Shown here: one piece after another, positions 24,886 to 35,925 of the stretch
Position numbering within the stretch: the stretch's first letter is position 1
How the letters are laid out: every line of letters begins with the position of its first letter
Source: Cyrtodaria siliqua
Lineage: Eukaryota > Mollusca > Bivalvia > Adapedonta > Hiatellidae
Length of the DNA stretch: 64,000 nt
Reading direction: 5' to 3'
Assembly: GCA_037043455.1 (NCBI GenBank)
Contig: JAWPHD010011220.1
Coordinates: 2,501-66,500, forward strand
Position numbers and translations under genes: made by a program
Notes under the pieces: generated by a model
Databases searched by the model: none
What the model was told of the DNA's origin: nothing
What the model saw: the letters and a program-made list of their open reading frames with translations, nothing else

Positions 24886-24899
24886 TTAACTTCGCGTAG

Positions 24900-25073
24900 T
24901 GGAGTCATAATATTATGACCGGCCGGGGGTCACTTTTCTTTAAAAATAATGACCGGGGGTCGTTATTCTATGGGGTCACAATTCTTCGCGAGGGGTCATT
25001 TTACTTCGCGTGGGGGTCATAATATTATGACCGGGGGGTCGTTATTCTATGGGGGTCACTTTACTTCGTTACA
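24900..25073. repeat. Right terminal region of foldback element
   Basis: Subterminal repeats gaccgggggtcgttattcta, ggggtcacttt and cataatattatgaccgg lead to the terminal cactttacttcgttaca. Confidence 0.8.
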
Positions 25074-25179
25074 CCGGCATTCTTTAAAACGACAGGCGTC
25101 AAAATATCCTGGTGGAAACGAGCAGGAAACCAGGCGTCATTTTAAACGAATTATGCAAATGAGATACATTGTACAGGCA
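25074..25179 (+). mobile_element. GACGCC-rich element, right segment
   Basis: Starts with the second CCGG, then attctttaaaacgacaggcg, aaatatcctggtgg, aaaccaggcgtcatttt as in the left segment. It ends ttgtacaggca, the exact inverse of the start tgcctgtacaa at 20911. If these are the true ends, the host element is 20911-25179 with the foldback nested inside. Confidence 0.6.
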
Positions 25180-25493
25180 TCACTAGATAAAAAAGACAGA
25201 TGCCATCAAGAAATTTAGGGAATCACTGAAAATAGATAAACATCTGGATGAGTCTAAAACTGACAAGGCTTTAAAATTCTGATATTGCTCTTTAATTCAG
25301 TTGCAAACAAATGAACAGATCGTAAACAATTATCATTTAAAGCAACATTAACCGTACCTTTTACCTTATAAAACACTAAATAATTCACCCAATATATAAA
25401 TATTGAGGAAAAAAGTGCATATTTATTATATGAGACTAAAAAGAGCATTTTCAACGCAAGACATCATTTCATTAAAACAAGCATTATGATCAC

Positions 25494-25740
25494 TTGCTTT
25501 TTCCAGGTATAAACTTGACAAAACTACTATTATATACAATAACTACATGTATGTGCAATACAATATGTTGGACAAGGAAAAATAACACGAGGGAGCGCCT
25601 CTACGACCACCTCGCAGACATAAGTGTGGGTAACAGCGCAAAACGAGTATCGCAGCATTTGTTGAGTGCCGGGTGTTTTCTTGGGTCTGAAAGCATAATC
25701 TACATGCTTCCAGTTTTTGTTTCACCAAACGAGTAGTCCA
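25494..25740 (+). pseudogene. Penelope-like GIY-YIG endonuclease fragment
   Basis: One frame gives IQYVGQ, a YIG-type motif, and after a single-base frame change the adjacent frame gives RERLYDHLADISVGN and VSQHLLSAG. This order (YVGQ, RERLY.H, then V..H) is that of the GIY-YIG nuclease at the C terminus of Penelope-like elements. The fragment is short and frame-broken. It sits between the foldback region and a SINE; whether it belongs to the same element as the RT pieces is unknown. Confidence 0.6.
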
Positions 25741-25835
25741 GCCCACTGTTAGCAAGATGAACAATGCTTGTTAATTTCTGTTTGACAATGTCGCCTTCGA
25801 GCTCAAATGCCCTTCTTTAACCTTATTTGTACTAT

Positions 25836-26129
25836 ATTGTAAACAGACCCGGGTCCAATCCTCCGTGGTGCCACTGAGTTCCGTCGGTGTGTTCTTGGGC
25901 AAGACACTTTCCCTAAGCCTCGTCCGTCGGATGGGGACGTAAACCGGCGGTCCCGTGTATTGGTCTATCCTCCGAGCACGTTAAAGAACCATAGGAATCT
26001 ATTCGATAATAAGAGTAGGGCAGGTTCTCGGATTCCTATGTATCATTCCCCTCTCTCTGGGGCGGCTCAAAATAACCTATACTGTGTTGATGAGCCGTTA
26101 AACAACATTCAATTCAATTGTAAACAGAC
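25836..26129 (+). mobile_element. 5'-truncated tRNA-headed SINE with 13-bp TSD
   Basis: The body is 25849-26116, flanked by direct repeats attgtaaacagac at 25836-25848 and 26117-26129. It begins at the box B region (cgggtccaatcc), continues through gttcttgggcaagacacttt and ccctctctctggggcgg, and ends with tgatgagccgttaaacaaca and ttcaattcaatt. The box A half is missing, as expected for incomplete target-primed reverse transcription. The RUDI/V-SINE group of molluscs is a candidate family by recall. Confidence 0.88.
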
Positions 26130-26660
26130 AAGGATACCACTATTATACTGTATGCTCTTTCCATAGGATGAAGCATAATGACAATAGTAACTTTTTTCAA
26201 TTTTTAATATATAAATCAGGTAATAAATCAAGAACAGTTAAACAAAAAAAGTGACAAAGGTACTTACCGGCAATGCAGATTTTCAATATTGAAGCGAATT
26301 ATCTTAGTTTTGTGTCTCTTAAGTGCATATCTAAATTATTAATTTCACAAACCCAATGATAATATTAAAATCACATGTACTCACAAAAGTAATCTACATA
26401 TTTTAGCTGTTTCTGAAGAAAAAAGATTATAATAAAAAATAACTTCATTATATATTTTTAAATATGGTTTGTTAAGTGTCAGTGTTCTTTTCTCTGGCTC
26501 TCTCATTTAACATTAACATCTCACTGTCTTCTCACTGTCTTCGGCATCCATGGAATTTAATTCATCTGTACTTAATACATTCTTCCATTCTACCCGTGGA
26601 CTGATCTCTAACCCTGAAAATTAATATATTAAACTTGTTATTGATATATTCCATTTTGTC
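26130..26660. other. No feature recognised
   Basis: AT-rich sequence without identifiable genes or repeats. Confidence 0.5.
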
Positions 26661-26799
26661 AAAGTATTTGCAAGTTATAAAAATAAATATATAGCTTTTA
26701 ACATGTAATTGTTAAAATATCATGACTGTATTGAAATTTTCGCATACTAATTTTGAGTTTAGGCGTAGGAATTATGTAATGGTGTATGTCTTGGCGTAC

Positions 26800-27445
26800 A
26801 TGAGCTTGAATAAAGTTTTTATTTTTTGCTTGTCAAATATTTTGTCAAAACGTTTAATGTCGAATCAAAATAATTTGTCAACATGGACCAACATCATGTC
26901 ATGCTGATCATTTTAGAAAAAGACCCATATCAATATCACTTATAGTAATATCATTTTGAATTTCCGTCCGACATGATATTTTGCTATGATCAATTAGACA
27001 TCAAGAGCAACATTCCTGTGAAGTGTCATAAAAATCCGTCAAGTACTTTCAGGAGTAGTCGCTACAAGTTTTTTACTATATAACTCTATGTAAACAAAGA
27101 TGGCCGCTGGCAGTCACGTTTGACGTCGAATCAAAACGATTTTCGACAAGGACCAACACCATGTCATGCTGATTATTTTAGAAAATGTCCCATATCAATA
27201 TCACGTATAGTTTTCAAGAAGTAGTCGCTACAAACTTGTTTTTTAAAAATCTATTTTTAGCTTTGATGGTGGCCATCTTGGATTTTGCATAAACAAGACT
27301 TCATAGGTAACATTTCTGTAAAGTTTCATGAAAATCCATCCAGTAGTTTCAGAGGAGTAGTCGCTACAAAAAAAGTTTACAGACGGACACCACACCACGG
27401 CATAAGCTCGGCTGATCTTTGATCAGTAGAGCTAACTTGGTATAG
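26800..27445 (+). repeat. Dispersed DNA-element-like repeat with internal duplication
   Basis: Two copies of a block are visible: aaaatttgtcaacatggacc...atgtcatgctgat (about 26868-27060) and aacgattttcgacaaggacc...atgtcatgctgat (about 27135-27370). Each ends with gtttcatgaaaatccatcc-type and agtagtcgctacaa phrases. The right edge runs through gtttacagacggacac and cataagctcggctgatcttt. This pattern is common in mollusc MITE-like repeats. No coding. Confidence 0.6.
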
Positions 27446-28310
27446 CTCCTCAGAAATGCTGGATATAGTTATAATGGACATCGCTCCAACCTGGTTATTC
27501 ATTGCGGCAAGTTTGAAAGAGATATGACCTGACACACAACATAAGTGGGTGGTCTGCCTCCACCGCAATACAAACACCATTATACATAGGCTAAAATGTG
27601 CTGAAATGACACCAAACACCAAGAAAATCTTCCTATAGATAATGAACTGTCTTAAATCAGGTATTTAAACTTTTATTTTAACAACATATATACACGGTTT
27701 CTAAAGCTACTGATGACGAGGTTACACATACAACTTACATATTTTGAGAATTCAAACTCTTTTGACGAATTATAACCGGCCAGGACAGACCCAAAAACTG
27801 GAGCGTCAAATTAAGTTACCAACTTGTAATTGATTTTATGCATATTCATTTATGGATATTTTAAGAACCGGTGAACAAACCCATACTTTTTATCGGTAAA
27901 TATACATAATACACCGTATAGACTATTTTCCTTTTTGGCCTTACCTAAGAGTGTTTAACTTGTTACAGTGTCTTCATAGTTTCCACAGTTACGTCATTCT
28001 TTCCAGTCATAGAAGCAACTGGTGCTTTGAACACTGGTACGTACTGGAACAAACAGCTCCTGTCTGCAATAAAGTTCATAACAAAAATATAAATATATAT
28101 ATAATTATGCTGTGAAACAAAATATTAAAGACACGGACACTACAAAACCATATTATCAACATTTTATCCAGGTCATATAATAATGTACATGTGCCAATTG
28201 AAAGTGTAGTTTTTTATTCACGGATTCTTAAAATACCCATGATTGAATATGCATAAAATGAACTACGAGTTGGTTTTGGAGTTTGGCCTTAAGTCTCATT
28301 CCCTCCCCGC
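27446..28310. other. No feature recognised
   Basis: AT-rich DNA; a possible fragment of a dispersed repeat continues to about 27640 but nothing further can be supported. Confidence 0.45.
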
Positions 28311-28352
28311 CCCCACCGCCCCCCCCCCCCCCACCCCCACACACACCTCACC
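28311..28352 (+). repeat. C-rich low-complexity tract
   Basis: Run dominated by cccccgcccc and cccccaccccc. Small open frames crossing it are composition artefacts. Confidence 0.75.
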
Positions 28353-29129
28353 ACCGGCGGCACGTCGGAGGACGGCGCAATTATCACAAATCATCTCCAC
28401 GTTCCTAAGACGTGTATTTCATGCATTAAGGGCCTGTCCTGGCCCAGGTTAAACTTAAAAGCCGTTGTTTAATATTGTATCTACAGAGAGTAGATTCTCA
28501 AAATATGTAAGTTATATATATAGTACCGGTCATCTGTATAGGTAAATTTAGAAACATTTTTTGTTTAAGTGATAAACTCTGTCTTTATCCTTGATGTTCG
28601 ATCATGTTTACTTTTAAAATTAAGGTATCTACAGTGTGATTCTTTAATAATCCTGCATATTTCATGCACATTCATGCAAATTGATTCATAATATATGTAT
28701 CTTTCAAAATCAAAATCTTGAAAATTATCGTCTTTTTATTCTGTCGCCAGAGATTTTTATTTTACTATAGAATGTAAGGATAAAAACTGAGTAACACTAA
28801 TTTTATCACCTACTGAAAATAAGATAAAATCTCAACATCTCTGCAAAGGAAAATTATGAATAACTGATCTATGATCTTAGCAGTACATCATAGTGGTACA
28901 TATGTCAATGTTGTGTCACATCCCTAGAATCAAGCTTTGCAATTTATGAATGCCAGTCAATTAATTAAAAAAACAATGATTAAATTTGAATTTATTGCAA
29001 TGTTATTGTGTCGCCTGCCTTAAGCATGGCATACACTTAGAATGTTTTTTTTTTGCCATTTTTTAGGGGGAGCAAAGGCCTTTTTAACCCTCCCCCGCCC
29101 ACCAACAAATCCACCCTTGAATATTCTGA
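28353..29129. other. No feature recognised
   Basis: AT-rich spacer. No gene, RNA or family repeat was identified. Confidence 0.5.
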
Positions 29130-29492
29130 GTACCATGCAATGTCGCCCTGATAAAATGGCTATTAGTTCAAAATAACATCTCTGTAAAATTCCTAAGTAT
29201 GAAATGACGCCTCAGTTAAATGAATAAGTCCGAAATGACGCCTCTGTAAAATGTTTAAGTATGAAATGACGCCTCAGTGAAATTTCTAAGTCCAAATTGA
29301 CGCCTGTCATCTAAAAGGACGCCTTTTGCCAGGCGGCATAAAATCATTTTGACGCCTCTGAAGAGGCCTCAAAACTTCAAAAATGTTACAGTCCTGTTCA
29401 ATGACGCCCGTCAAATTCTAATTCCTTCTACTTTCCAGGCGGAATCCGCCTGGTTTCCGGGTAGAATACGCCTTGATATTTCGTACAGGTCT
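29130..29492 (+). mobile_element. GACGCC-rich element, second copy or distal end
   Basis: Repeats atgaaatgacgcctcag and aaatgacgcctctg at about 45-bp intervals, then a 19-bp near-palindrome ccaggcggaatccgcctgg near 29439. It ends cgccttgatatttcgtacagg, an imperfect inverse of the start at 20911. It abuts the PLE continuation at 29493. It may be the far end of one large insertion or a separate relative. Confidence 0.55.
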
Positions 29493-30075
29493 AAGGACCG
29501 ATTTACAGTTCGCCACTATGCTTTCCTCTTTAATTGTGCGATGACCGGACAGGCTGTGGACCCTATGATGCCGTCTATCTAGAGTCCAAAAGGACGGTGA
29601 CGTTTGATGTTTGTCTGCGGTCTTGTCTTGTCGCGCTCTCAATGGTTTATTCTCTTGTTGCTCTGGCTTCTGCCAAGCCACTGAGTACCTTCTTTGTGGC
29701 TTTCTAGGCTATTGTTTTTTTTGTATTTATATATAAAAAAGCATGTTTGTGTTTTACTTATATCCATTAATGCTGCCTTGTTGGTTAGAGAATAGTTCAT
29801 GGCGAGGATTTCTGTATTTACACTGTCCCATTTTATTGGGTTGACAGTAGGGTAAGCGTGAGGTTTGGTGCGCCCTAGAACCTGGTTTAAACCTCCAGCG
29901 GCCTTTTTTGCCACTGACCGTTCCAAGGCGGTAGCCCTGTTGTCAACCATTTTGTGTTTGTGGTGTTTTATTTGGCCTTTTATTCATCTTTAAATGTGTT
30001 CTTTGTTTCTGTGTGTTTGTGGATGAATGTCGTCCTTGAATGCTGTTTTTCTTGTTCGAGTTTTATATCTATATT
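29493..30075 (+). mobile_element. Penelope-like element, 3' part of the split copy
   Basis: Begins with KDRFTVRHYAFLFNCAMTGQ, the codons expected to follow 20910, and continues with the non-coding tail (gtgacgtttgatgtttgtct, tggctttctaggctattg, gacagtagggtaagcg, ccgttccaaggcggtag). Same orientation as 20515-20910. A short open frame exists (AVDPMMPSI) before the tail. Confidence 0.82.
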
Positions 30076-30544
30076 TACCGTCTTATTTCTCTGGTAAGGA
30101 AAGTCCTTTTATCATCCATACATAATTCTATGGCCGATTCTATTTCAAGAAAACATTTCGGCACTGCCAGGAGAGATACGACTTATTTGTTTTATGGCGG
30201 CGAGACTATAAACCTAAGAATTACACACGCCCACACATACCGAGTCATTTCATATCACGGATTCCCATCGTGAAGCCTCACGATTGTCGACCAAATGTTT
30301 TATCTGTTAAGAGGAAAGCCTCTTATAATGTGGGTCTGCGTAGTTTCTAATCATTTAGACATCCGTATGGCATGCAGGAATGGTGGCACCCAACACTTGA
30401 ACAAATAGTGGGATAACCATCACATACATATTGGCATTAGAAATGTTAGTTTAAACTTATTTATTTTACATCGATTGCAACGAAATATCTATGAACTTAT
30501 TTGAATCGCTCTCGATAAAGATAAAGTGTCTTTCTCAGGGACAA

Positions 30545-30628
30545 AACGTATATGGCAGTGACGGGGATCGAACCTACGATTTTTGGATCATGGTCCAATG
30601 CTCTACTACTAGATCAAAGAGCTCCAGA
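30545..30628 (-). repeat. tRNA-like sequence (CAT anticodon-like)
   Basis: Minus strand reads tgatctagtagtagagca (box A), an anticodon stem ttgga/tccaa around ccatga, and ggttcgatcccc (box B). Acceptor pairing is poor, so this is a tRNA-derived pseudogene or SINE head rather than a functional tRNA. Confidence 0.5.
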
Positions 30629-30629
30629 A

Positions 30630-31680
30630 CAGCATGTTAAATGTTAAAGCCATCACAGAAGTTTCTAAGACTGATCATAGTGGCATGTAATTTATTTTTC
30701 AACTTGTTATTTTAGACACAAACATATTTTCATCCGTACTGAAGAGTGGTGTCCCTGCTATATCTTGAGTACTCTGGTTACAAGGCACACACTTTAGGAT
30801 TGGTATTTTATGATTGGTGCGGCAGCAGCCTCCACTCTCATTATTTCGAAACTGTCAAGATGACAGGAAGCTGGAGTTCCGAGGTTTAAGTTCCTGCGTT
30901 TATTTTCAACTCAGTCCTGTCACTCATTTCTAGTCTACATTTTACCTCATTATATATAGAATGCACAACTTATAACGCAATATACAGTACAAAATATATG
31001 TAGCTTAATTTAATTAATTCGCAGGATTCTCAGCATGTTGTTACGGGAAACGAAGTTGATTTAGGTCAGCATGTGGTGAGGTGAGTGGGCTTCCCCTTCG
31101 TCATCGAGCATAATTAGCGGCTCCAAGCAGCCCATGTAGAACGAACCGGGGATCCGACGCATTGAGTGTACAGTTATGGTGGTACAGCTATGGTGATATG
31201 TTCTTGGACGATTTGCAAGCAAAGTTGGTGATGGTTTGAAGTCAATTCAAACCCAGTCCAGTTTAATTTTGTTAGACGTTTTGTTAGGTTCAAGTTTGGC
31301 TATACAAATGACGTTGTCGCATTGGACAAGGCACGCAGGTCTGACGAAATTCAATGAAATTATATAAGTTTTAAAAGGCGTTCACATGTCAAGGCTGGGT
31401 AACCAACTCCTCCAGAACAAATGGAGTCAGTACTAGAAATGTTCGTTTGCAAGTTACAAACTCACTATTATTTTGAATTGTGGTAGGGCGCGGCTCACGT
31501 TATCATTGTTACAGTATTGTATGCGCGTTATATAATCACAATATGAAATATCCATTTTTCTTTGGCTGGTGTTGGATTCGCTTTTGCCAAAATCTTTCCT
31601 TTTGGCGGTGGCATTATCAGAATTTCATTTTGATCGCTGCCATATGGCCGTCAGCGAATCCTGCAATTCAATGAAATCAA
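30630..31680. other. No feature recognised
   Basis: No coding region or family repeat was recognised over about 1 kb. Confidence 0.45.
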
Positions 31681-31683
31681 ATT

Positions 31684-32375
31684 TGTGCACATTATTGTAA
31701 ACTTTAGAAAAGAAATATCTTTTGGCTGTTACTTGTGATACGCAGGCTTCATAACCGCTGTTCCCAACTAAATTCCATTATGTTTATTTCGCTCATCGGG
31801 GCATTTAATTTTATTAGATACTGGGACCATACGCCGTACGACATGGGGAAGCATATAAATCCATGTCCACCGCCGTATGCATGCCATCTTCGGGATGGTT
31901 AAAATTGTGTACTATTGATTTTATGAATATTGAGTTCTGCTCAACCCGCGGCTAGAGGGCGTGAGCGGTAGCTAGCATATTTCACTACCGCCCATGAACA
32001 GTCTCAATCAAACCGAGACTGCAATATTTCGTATGTGTCGTGCTCGGCCGTTTCCAAAGGTCCATTATAATACTCTTTTCTTTTTTTCAAGTGATTAAAT
32101 GAAGAAACATTTTACTTTAGAATTATAGTTTTGAATAAACTCTTTATTTAAGCCTTTTGGTGCTTTACTAAGGGCATAAGGCTATTGGGTCATGCCCTCT
32201 TGTGCTTAAGCCTATTGGGCTTCTTTAAGGGTGTCAGGCGTTTGGGCCATGCCCTCTTTAGTGAAAAATGTTAAGGGCTGTCATGATATTTGTATATGTG
32301 TGCCGGCAGTCCGCTATTTGGAGCTGCGCCCAATACTTGCCCAACAACTTAATAAATGATAATAGTTTCTTATGT
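31684..32375 (+). repeat. Duplicated block, copy 1 (interrupted)
   Basis: The stretches 31684-31718 and about 32089-32375 together match 32934-33190: ttgtgcacattattgtaaac, then attaaatgaagaaacatttt, ggccatgccctctt, gtgaaaaatgttaag, gccggcag and caacttaataaatg. Copy 1 is split by the double-hairpin repeat at 31719-32088. Not coding. Confidence 0.75.
31719..32088 (-). repeat. Double-hairpin dispersed repeat, subfamily A, insertion
   Basis: Comparison with the uninterrupted duplicate at 32934-33190 places this ~370-bp insertion. On the minus strand it contains aaacggccgagcacga, gcagtctcggtttgattgag, actgttcatga, a second stem around cggtag/ctaccg, cgtcatcgagcc-like spacer, then gttgagcagaactcaatatt, catcccgaagatggcatgc and ggttatgaagcc. 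The same order appears at 41885-42150 and 43120-43320. No protein. Confidence 0.72.
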
Positions 32376-32933
32376 GTTGGTCAAGTTTGCGCCTTCCTAA
32401 TAATACGGACTATTATTAGTTAATAACCAAGATTATTTGTAGGCACCCACTGTTTATGTAAACTATATCTGCAATGGTAACATTCGAATGCGCAACTCTT
32501 CACATCCCCATCCTTGCAAAATGAAAATATAATGTTTGTACTTTGTCGATGTTGAGTAAAAAACTGATTTTTCCCACGCACCTCACCCTATATTTTCCTA
32601 GTGATGTAGTGTGAGATTGTCATACTCGATAAATAAGTTGACCCATTACTATTCAACATATTTCATGTTCCGTTTTTGAGGAGGTCAGTATTGTCAATCC
32701 TCCTGCTGTTGTCTGCTTATCATTTCAGGAACATCCAAGGTACAGAATAATATACCGACAAACCAGACAATCGGTGCGGCTCCAGAAGCAGAGCGATATA
32801 CCAGAAGATCGGTGTTAAAATTAACAATTTTATCATTAGTAAATTTCAATGTAATACTGACCACTGTTCCCCAGGGTCGGAATTTCAGCATGAAATATTA
32901 AGCCTGTTGGGGCTTATATGCCTAGTTCGGTTG

Positions 32934-33190
32934 TGCACAATATTGTAAACTTTAAAAAAGAAATAAACTTCAAGTTATTAAATGAAGAAACATTTTACTT
33001 TAGAATTAGAGTTTTGAAGGAACATTTTATTTAAGCCTTTTGGAGCTTCACTAAGGGTATCCGGCTTTTGGGCCATGCCCTCTTTTGTGAAAAATGTTAA
33101 GACTGCCATGATATATGTATGTGTTTGCCGGCAGCTTGCTATTTGAAGCCGCTCCCAATACTTGCCAAACAACTTAATAAATGGTAATAT
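32934..33190 (+). repeat. Duplicated block, copy 2
   Basis: Uninterrupted counterpart of 31684-32375, lying about 0.85 kb downstream on the same strand. It serves as the empty-site reference for the double-hairpin insertion. Confidence 0.75.
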
Positions 33191-34205
33191 TTTCTTTCTT
33201 CCTAATAACTGTTTTTCAGAAAATTTGGATTACAATTATATCATTGGATTGCAACTGAGTCTTCGTTGATTGGATTTCAAATTAGAATTTCACTATACTG
33301 AGACGATGATTGCGGCAAAAATAGCATTTATCTGTATAAGTTTTTATTATATTAAAGCATACAAAATAATATTTTACTTTTTTAAAGAAACGTCGTCATG
33401 TTACAGAGTATTATCACGGTAAATTATTGTTTCTTTTTTTCATTAGGCCTAAGCGTAGGAATAGTGTGTCTTTTATGACACCTTAATATATAACATAAAA
33501 TACAGGTGTTCGCCAACAGTCGGATATTAGCCAAATGGTGGTCATTTAATTTGGTGCTAATTATCTAAGTCTTTCTGTGCATAAATTGCGCGCCTCCACC
33601 CACAACCCCGGCCACCCAAAACCCAGTATGTAATTAGTAGAGGATTAGTGAGTAACATAACACATAACACTTCCTGTCAACAAAACACTGATAAGGGCCA
33701 ACAAAACACAGTGAAGTCGCAAATTATGCTGGGGTAGGCTTTAATCAATGGATTGTGTTATATTGCCTTATTGACGTTTATATACCTATGAACGACTATC
33801 TATAAATATATATCTTATCTGTATATATGTGTTTGATATATTTACGTATTTATATACATATCAGTATTTATAAAAAAATATCACATGAGTTTCAGTTGTT
33901 TTATGATATAAATAAGTAATGACACGAGAAACAGTCTAACAACAACAGTGCACCATTATGTAAAGATCTGGTAAAAAAGTAAAATGAGAGTTACGATTCA
34001 TAATATTTTGAACATTACAAAGTTTTAGTAACATGCATATATTGATGTCGTGAATATGTTCTATGACTATAATGTAACTTAATGGGCCAATTTAGTTCCA
34101 TAATACAATGTAGACTGTTCAAACTGATGTTCAAGTTCATGTTCCTACTATAGGATTTCCGTTCAATTTTGGAAATATAAATTACCTAATCGTCAACCAA
34201 TGTCA
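33191..34205. other. No feature recognised
   Basis: AT-rich DNA with no recognisable gene or repeat family. Confidence 0.5.
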
Positions 34206-34208
34206 TGA

Positions 34209-34720
34209 ATGCCTGTTTTTGATTGTTTGTGCTCTGTGAAGGTTCTGTCAGTTACTTACACTTTTCGAAATGTGGATGATATATTTTACTATGACTACCC
34301 TTACTTGTCCTTTATTGTGAATAATAATATCTATAATATTAAAAACATTTTCAGCTCAACAAAGCTAATGTTTCTGCATGATACTATGACTTTTTTTCTC
34401 GATTCGCACCTCTCGATTGATATTGGAGAACTAATAAGCACAAACTATAACAGAGAACAATGATGTCAATAGTGACATCTTTAATTATCCAACTAAGATG
34501 TTTCCTCGAGCAACATATTATGAGGTCTATCTTTCTCAACTTATTCGTGTTTGCTAGATCTTCTAGTCGAGTTGAGAACTTTAATAGTCTAAAACCTTTG
34601 TATAACTAAAAAGCTACCCTATCAGCACTACCATTACCGCTAATTTCTAAAACCCTTGCAATACTTTAATATCGTAACCTGATCTAATTTTCAAAATAGA
34701 AAAGGAAATTAAATAATTTC
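34209..34720 (+). pseudogene. Highly decayed Penelope-like RT fragment
   Basis: The frame reads TFRNVDDIFYYDYPYLSFIV and later TMTFFLDSHLSIDIGELIST, matching the RYLDDIL..PFFSTMV and AFFLDLHLSIENGE blocks of the 17-kb copy at low identity. VDD keeps both catalytic aspartates. Beyond 34463 further homology (QLIR, LCITKK.., RYH-like) is visible only through stops. This is an older or different subfamily. Confidence 0.6.
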
Positions 34721-35925
34721 TATGGTAAGAAATATTACCACCAGCCTTCATTAAAACCACCCTTAGTTATATGATACTGATGTTGGTTTGCGATATAAAG
34801 AATATAAGAATACGTACTTTTAGTTGGAAATTAATAAAATCAGAGACGTAATATTTATACGGCATTATAATATATCTGCGATACGTATACATAGTGCGAT
34901 ACGTACATTACGTATTTTCATATCGATGCTGCCTCAGCTGCAAATCAATACCGAAACCCGAGATGAACATTCTATGAATTTAGGTTTATTAATAGTGTAC
35001 AAACTAAACGACATACTAAAGGGGATGAGTATGTGTGATGCTTCTTTACCCATAGAAAAAATTACACGATTTAGAACAAAATTAATGAAACACGAGGTAA
35101 ATCTACTACGCCATATAATGGCCTCTAAGTCTAACATAAATACAAAGAGAGGAAAGCAAACGTTACACTCTCTATTAATCCTAATTAATTACAATCCTCA
35201 GCAACAATTACTTCGTTACAAAATGACTACCAACATACAAACCGATTTACATCAGACTTTAAGTTAACAGTACGTTTTACGTTGCGAATACTGATAAAAT
35301 TTATTTTTCGTACCGCATTAATCACTGAAATTTTTGTTCCTTGAAATTTTTTGAAGAAAGGGAAGTAATCACCAAATTGCCGGTGTCCTGTTATGAATTG
35401 CACCGGCAGAATGTTATACAATAAATGGTATATGACCACTTTTGTCCTTTAAAGCACAAATTCCATTATATTATTGCTACAGATAATAATCTAATATGAT
35501 TAATAATGTCAGAATATGCAATTTATCACATAACGTCTCTTGTTAGCAATGTCTAAAACCCATTTCATATTCTAGTGTATGTACATACGTGTAATACAAC
35601 CTGGAAAGATTTTGATTGGTTAAGCATGAAATACATGAAATGTGTAACACTACGCAAGTTTTGTTAATTGAAACTACTTTATTTATTATAAATTCTTTAC
35701 CAACAACTTATAATAAATAATTAGCATTATACAAATCAGTTTGTCGGCGTAAAATACCCTTTTGTAAAGATATAAATCGTTAACTCTGTGATACCCAACG
35801 TTTTGGCGTCATATGACGTGCTTTTTTTGACGTGTTAGCGCTAAAGTTTGTCTGACGGTTTAATGTCAATCTGAATTATATTTGATATATTTGACTATAA
35901 TGTTACGTAATAAAAGGACGTCCCC
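34721..35925. other. No recognised feature; one 147-codon open frame
   Basis: An open frame at 34824-35267 (plus) encodes a basic protein with no domain I recognise. In AT-rich DNA next to pseudogene debris it is as likely chance as gene. Nothing else is seen. Confidence 0.3.

Larger units (their letters stand above)
21226..25073. mobile_element. 3.85-kb foldback element, TGTAAC ends, CCGG TSD
   Basis: The left end is tgtaacgaagtaaagtg and the right end is its inverse, cactttacttcgttaca. Inverted similarity continues inward through cccccatagaataacga. The element is flanked by CCGG on both sides (21222-21225 and 25074-25077); the neighbouring tandem unit of the host repeat shows an uninterrupted cccggcattctttaaaac. 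Inside are a (TTG)n(CTG)n tract, a GATGGTAAGATGGC palindrome cluster, and two arrays of ~158-bp units in opposite orientation. No transposase is visible. From recall, TGTNR termini with a 4-bp CCGG duplication are hallmarks of Ginger-type DNA transposons, so a non-autonomous Ginger-like foldback element is the favoured call. CCGG is palindromic, so the exact element edge is ambiguous by up to four bases. Confidence 0.75.

Noticed and set aside
22317..24899. Multiple 60-200-codon frames on both strands in the foldback arms
   Set aside because: They track the 158-bp units in several phases, are not conserved between units and encode no domain.
34824..35267. 147-codon open frame
   Set aside because: No recognisable domain, AT-rich context beside pseudogene debris, and an alternative antisense frame of similar quality; kept only as a note.
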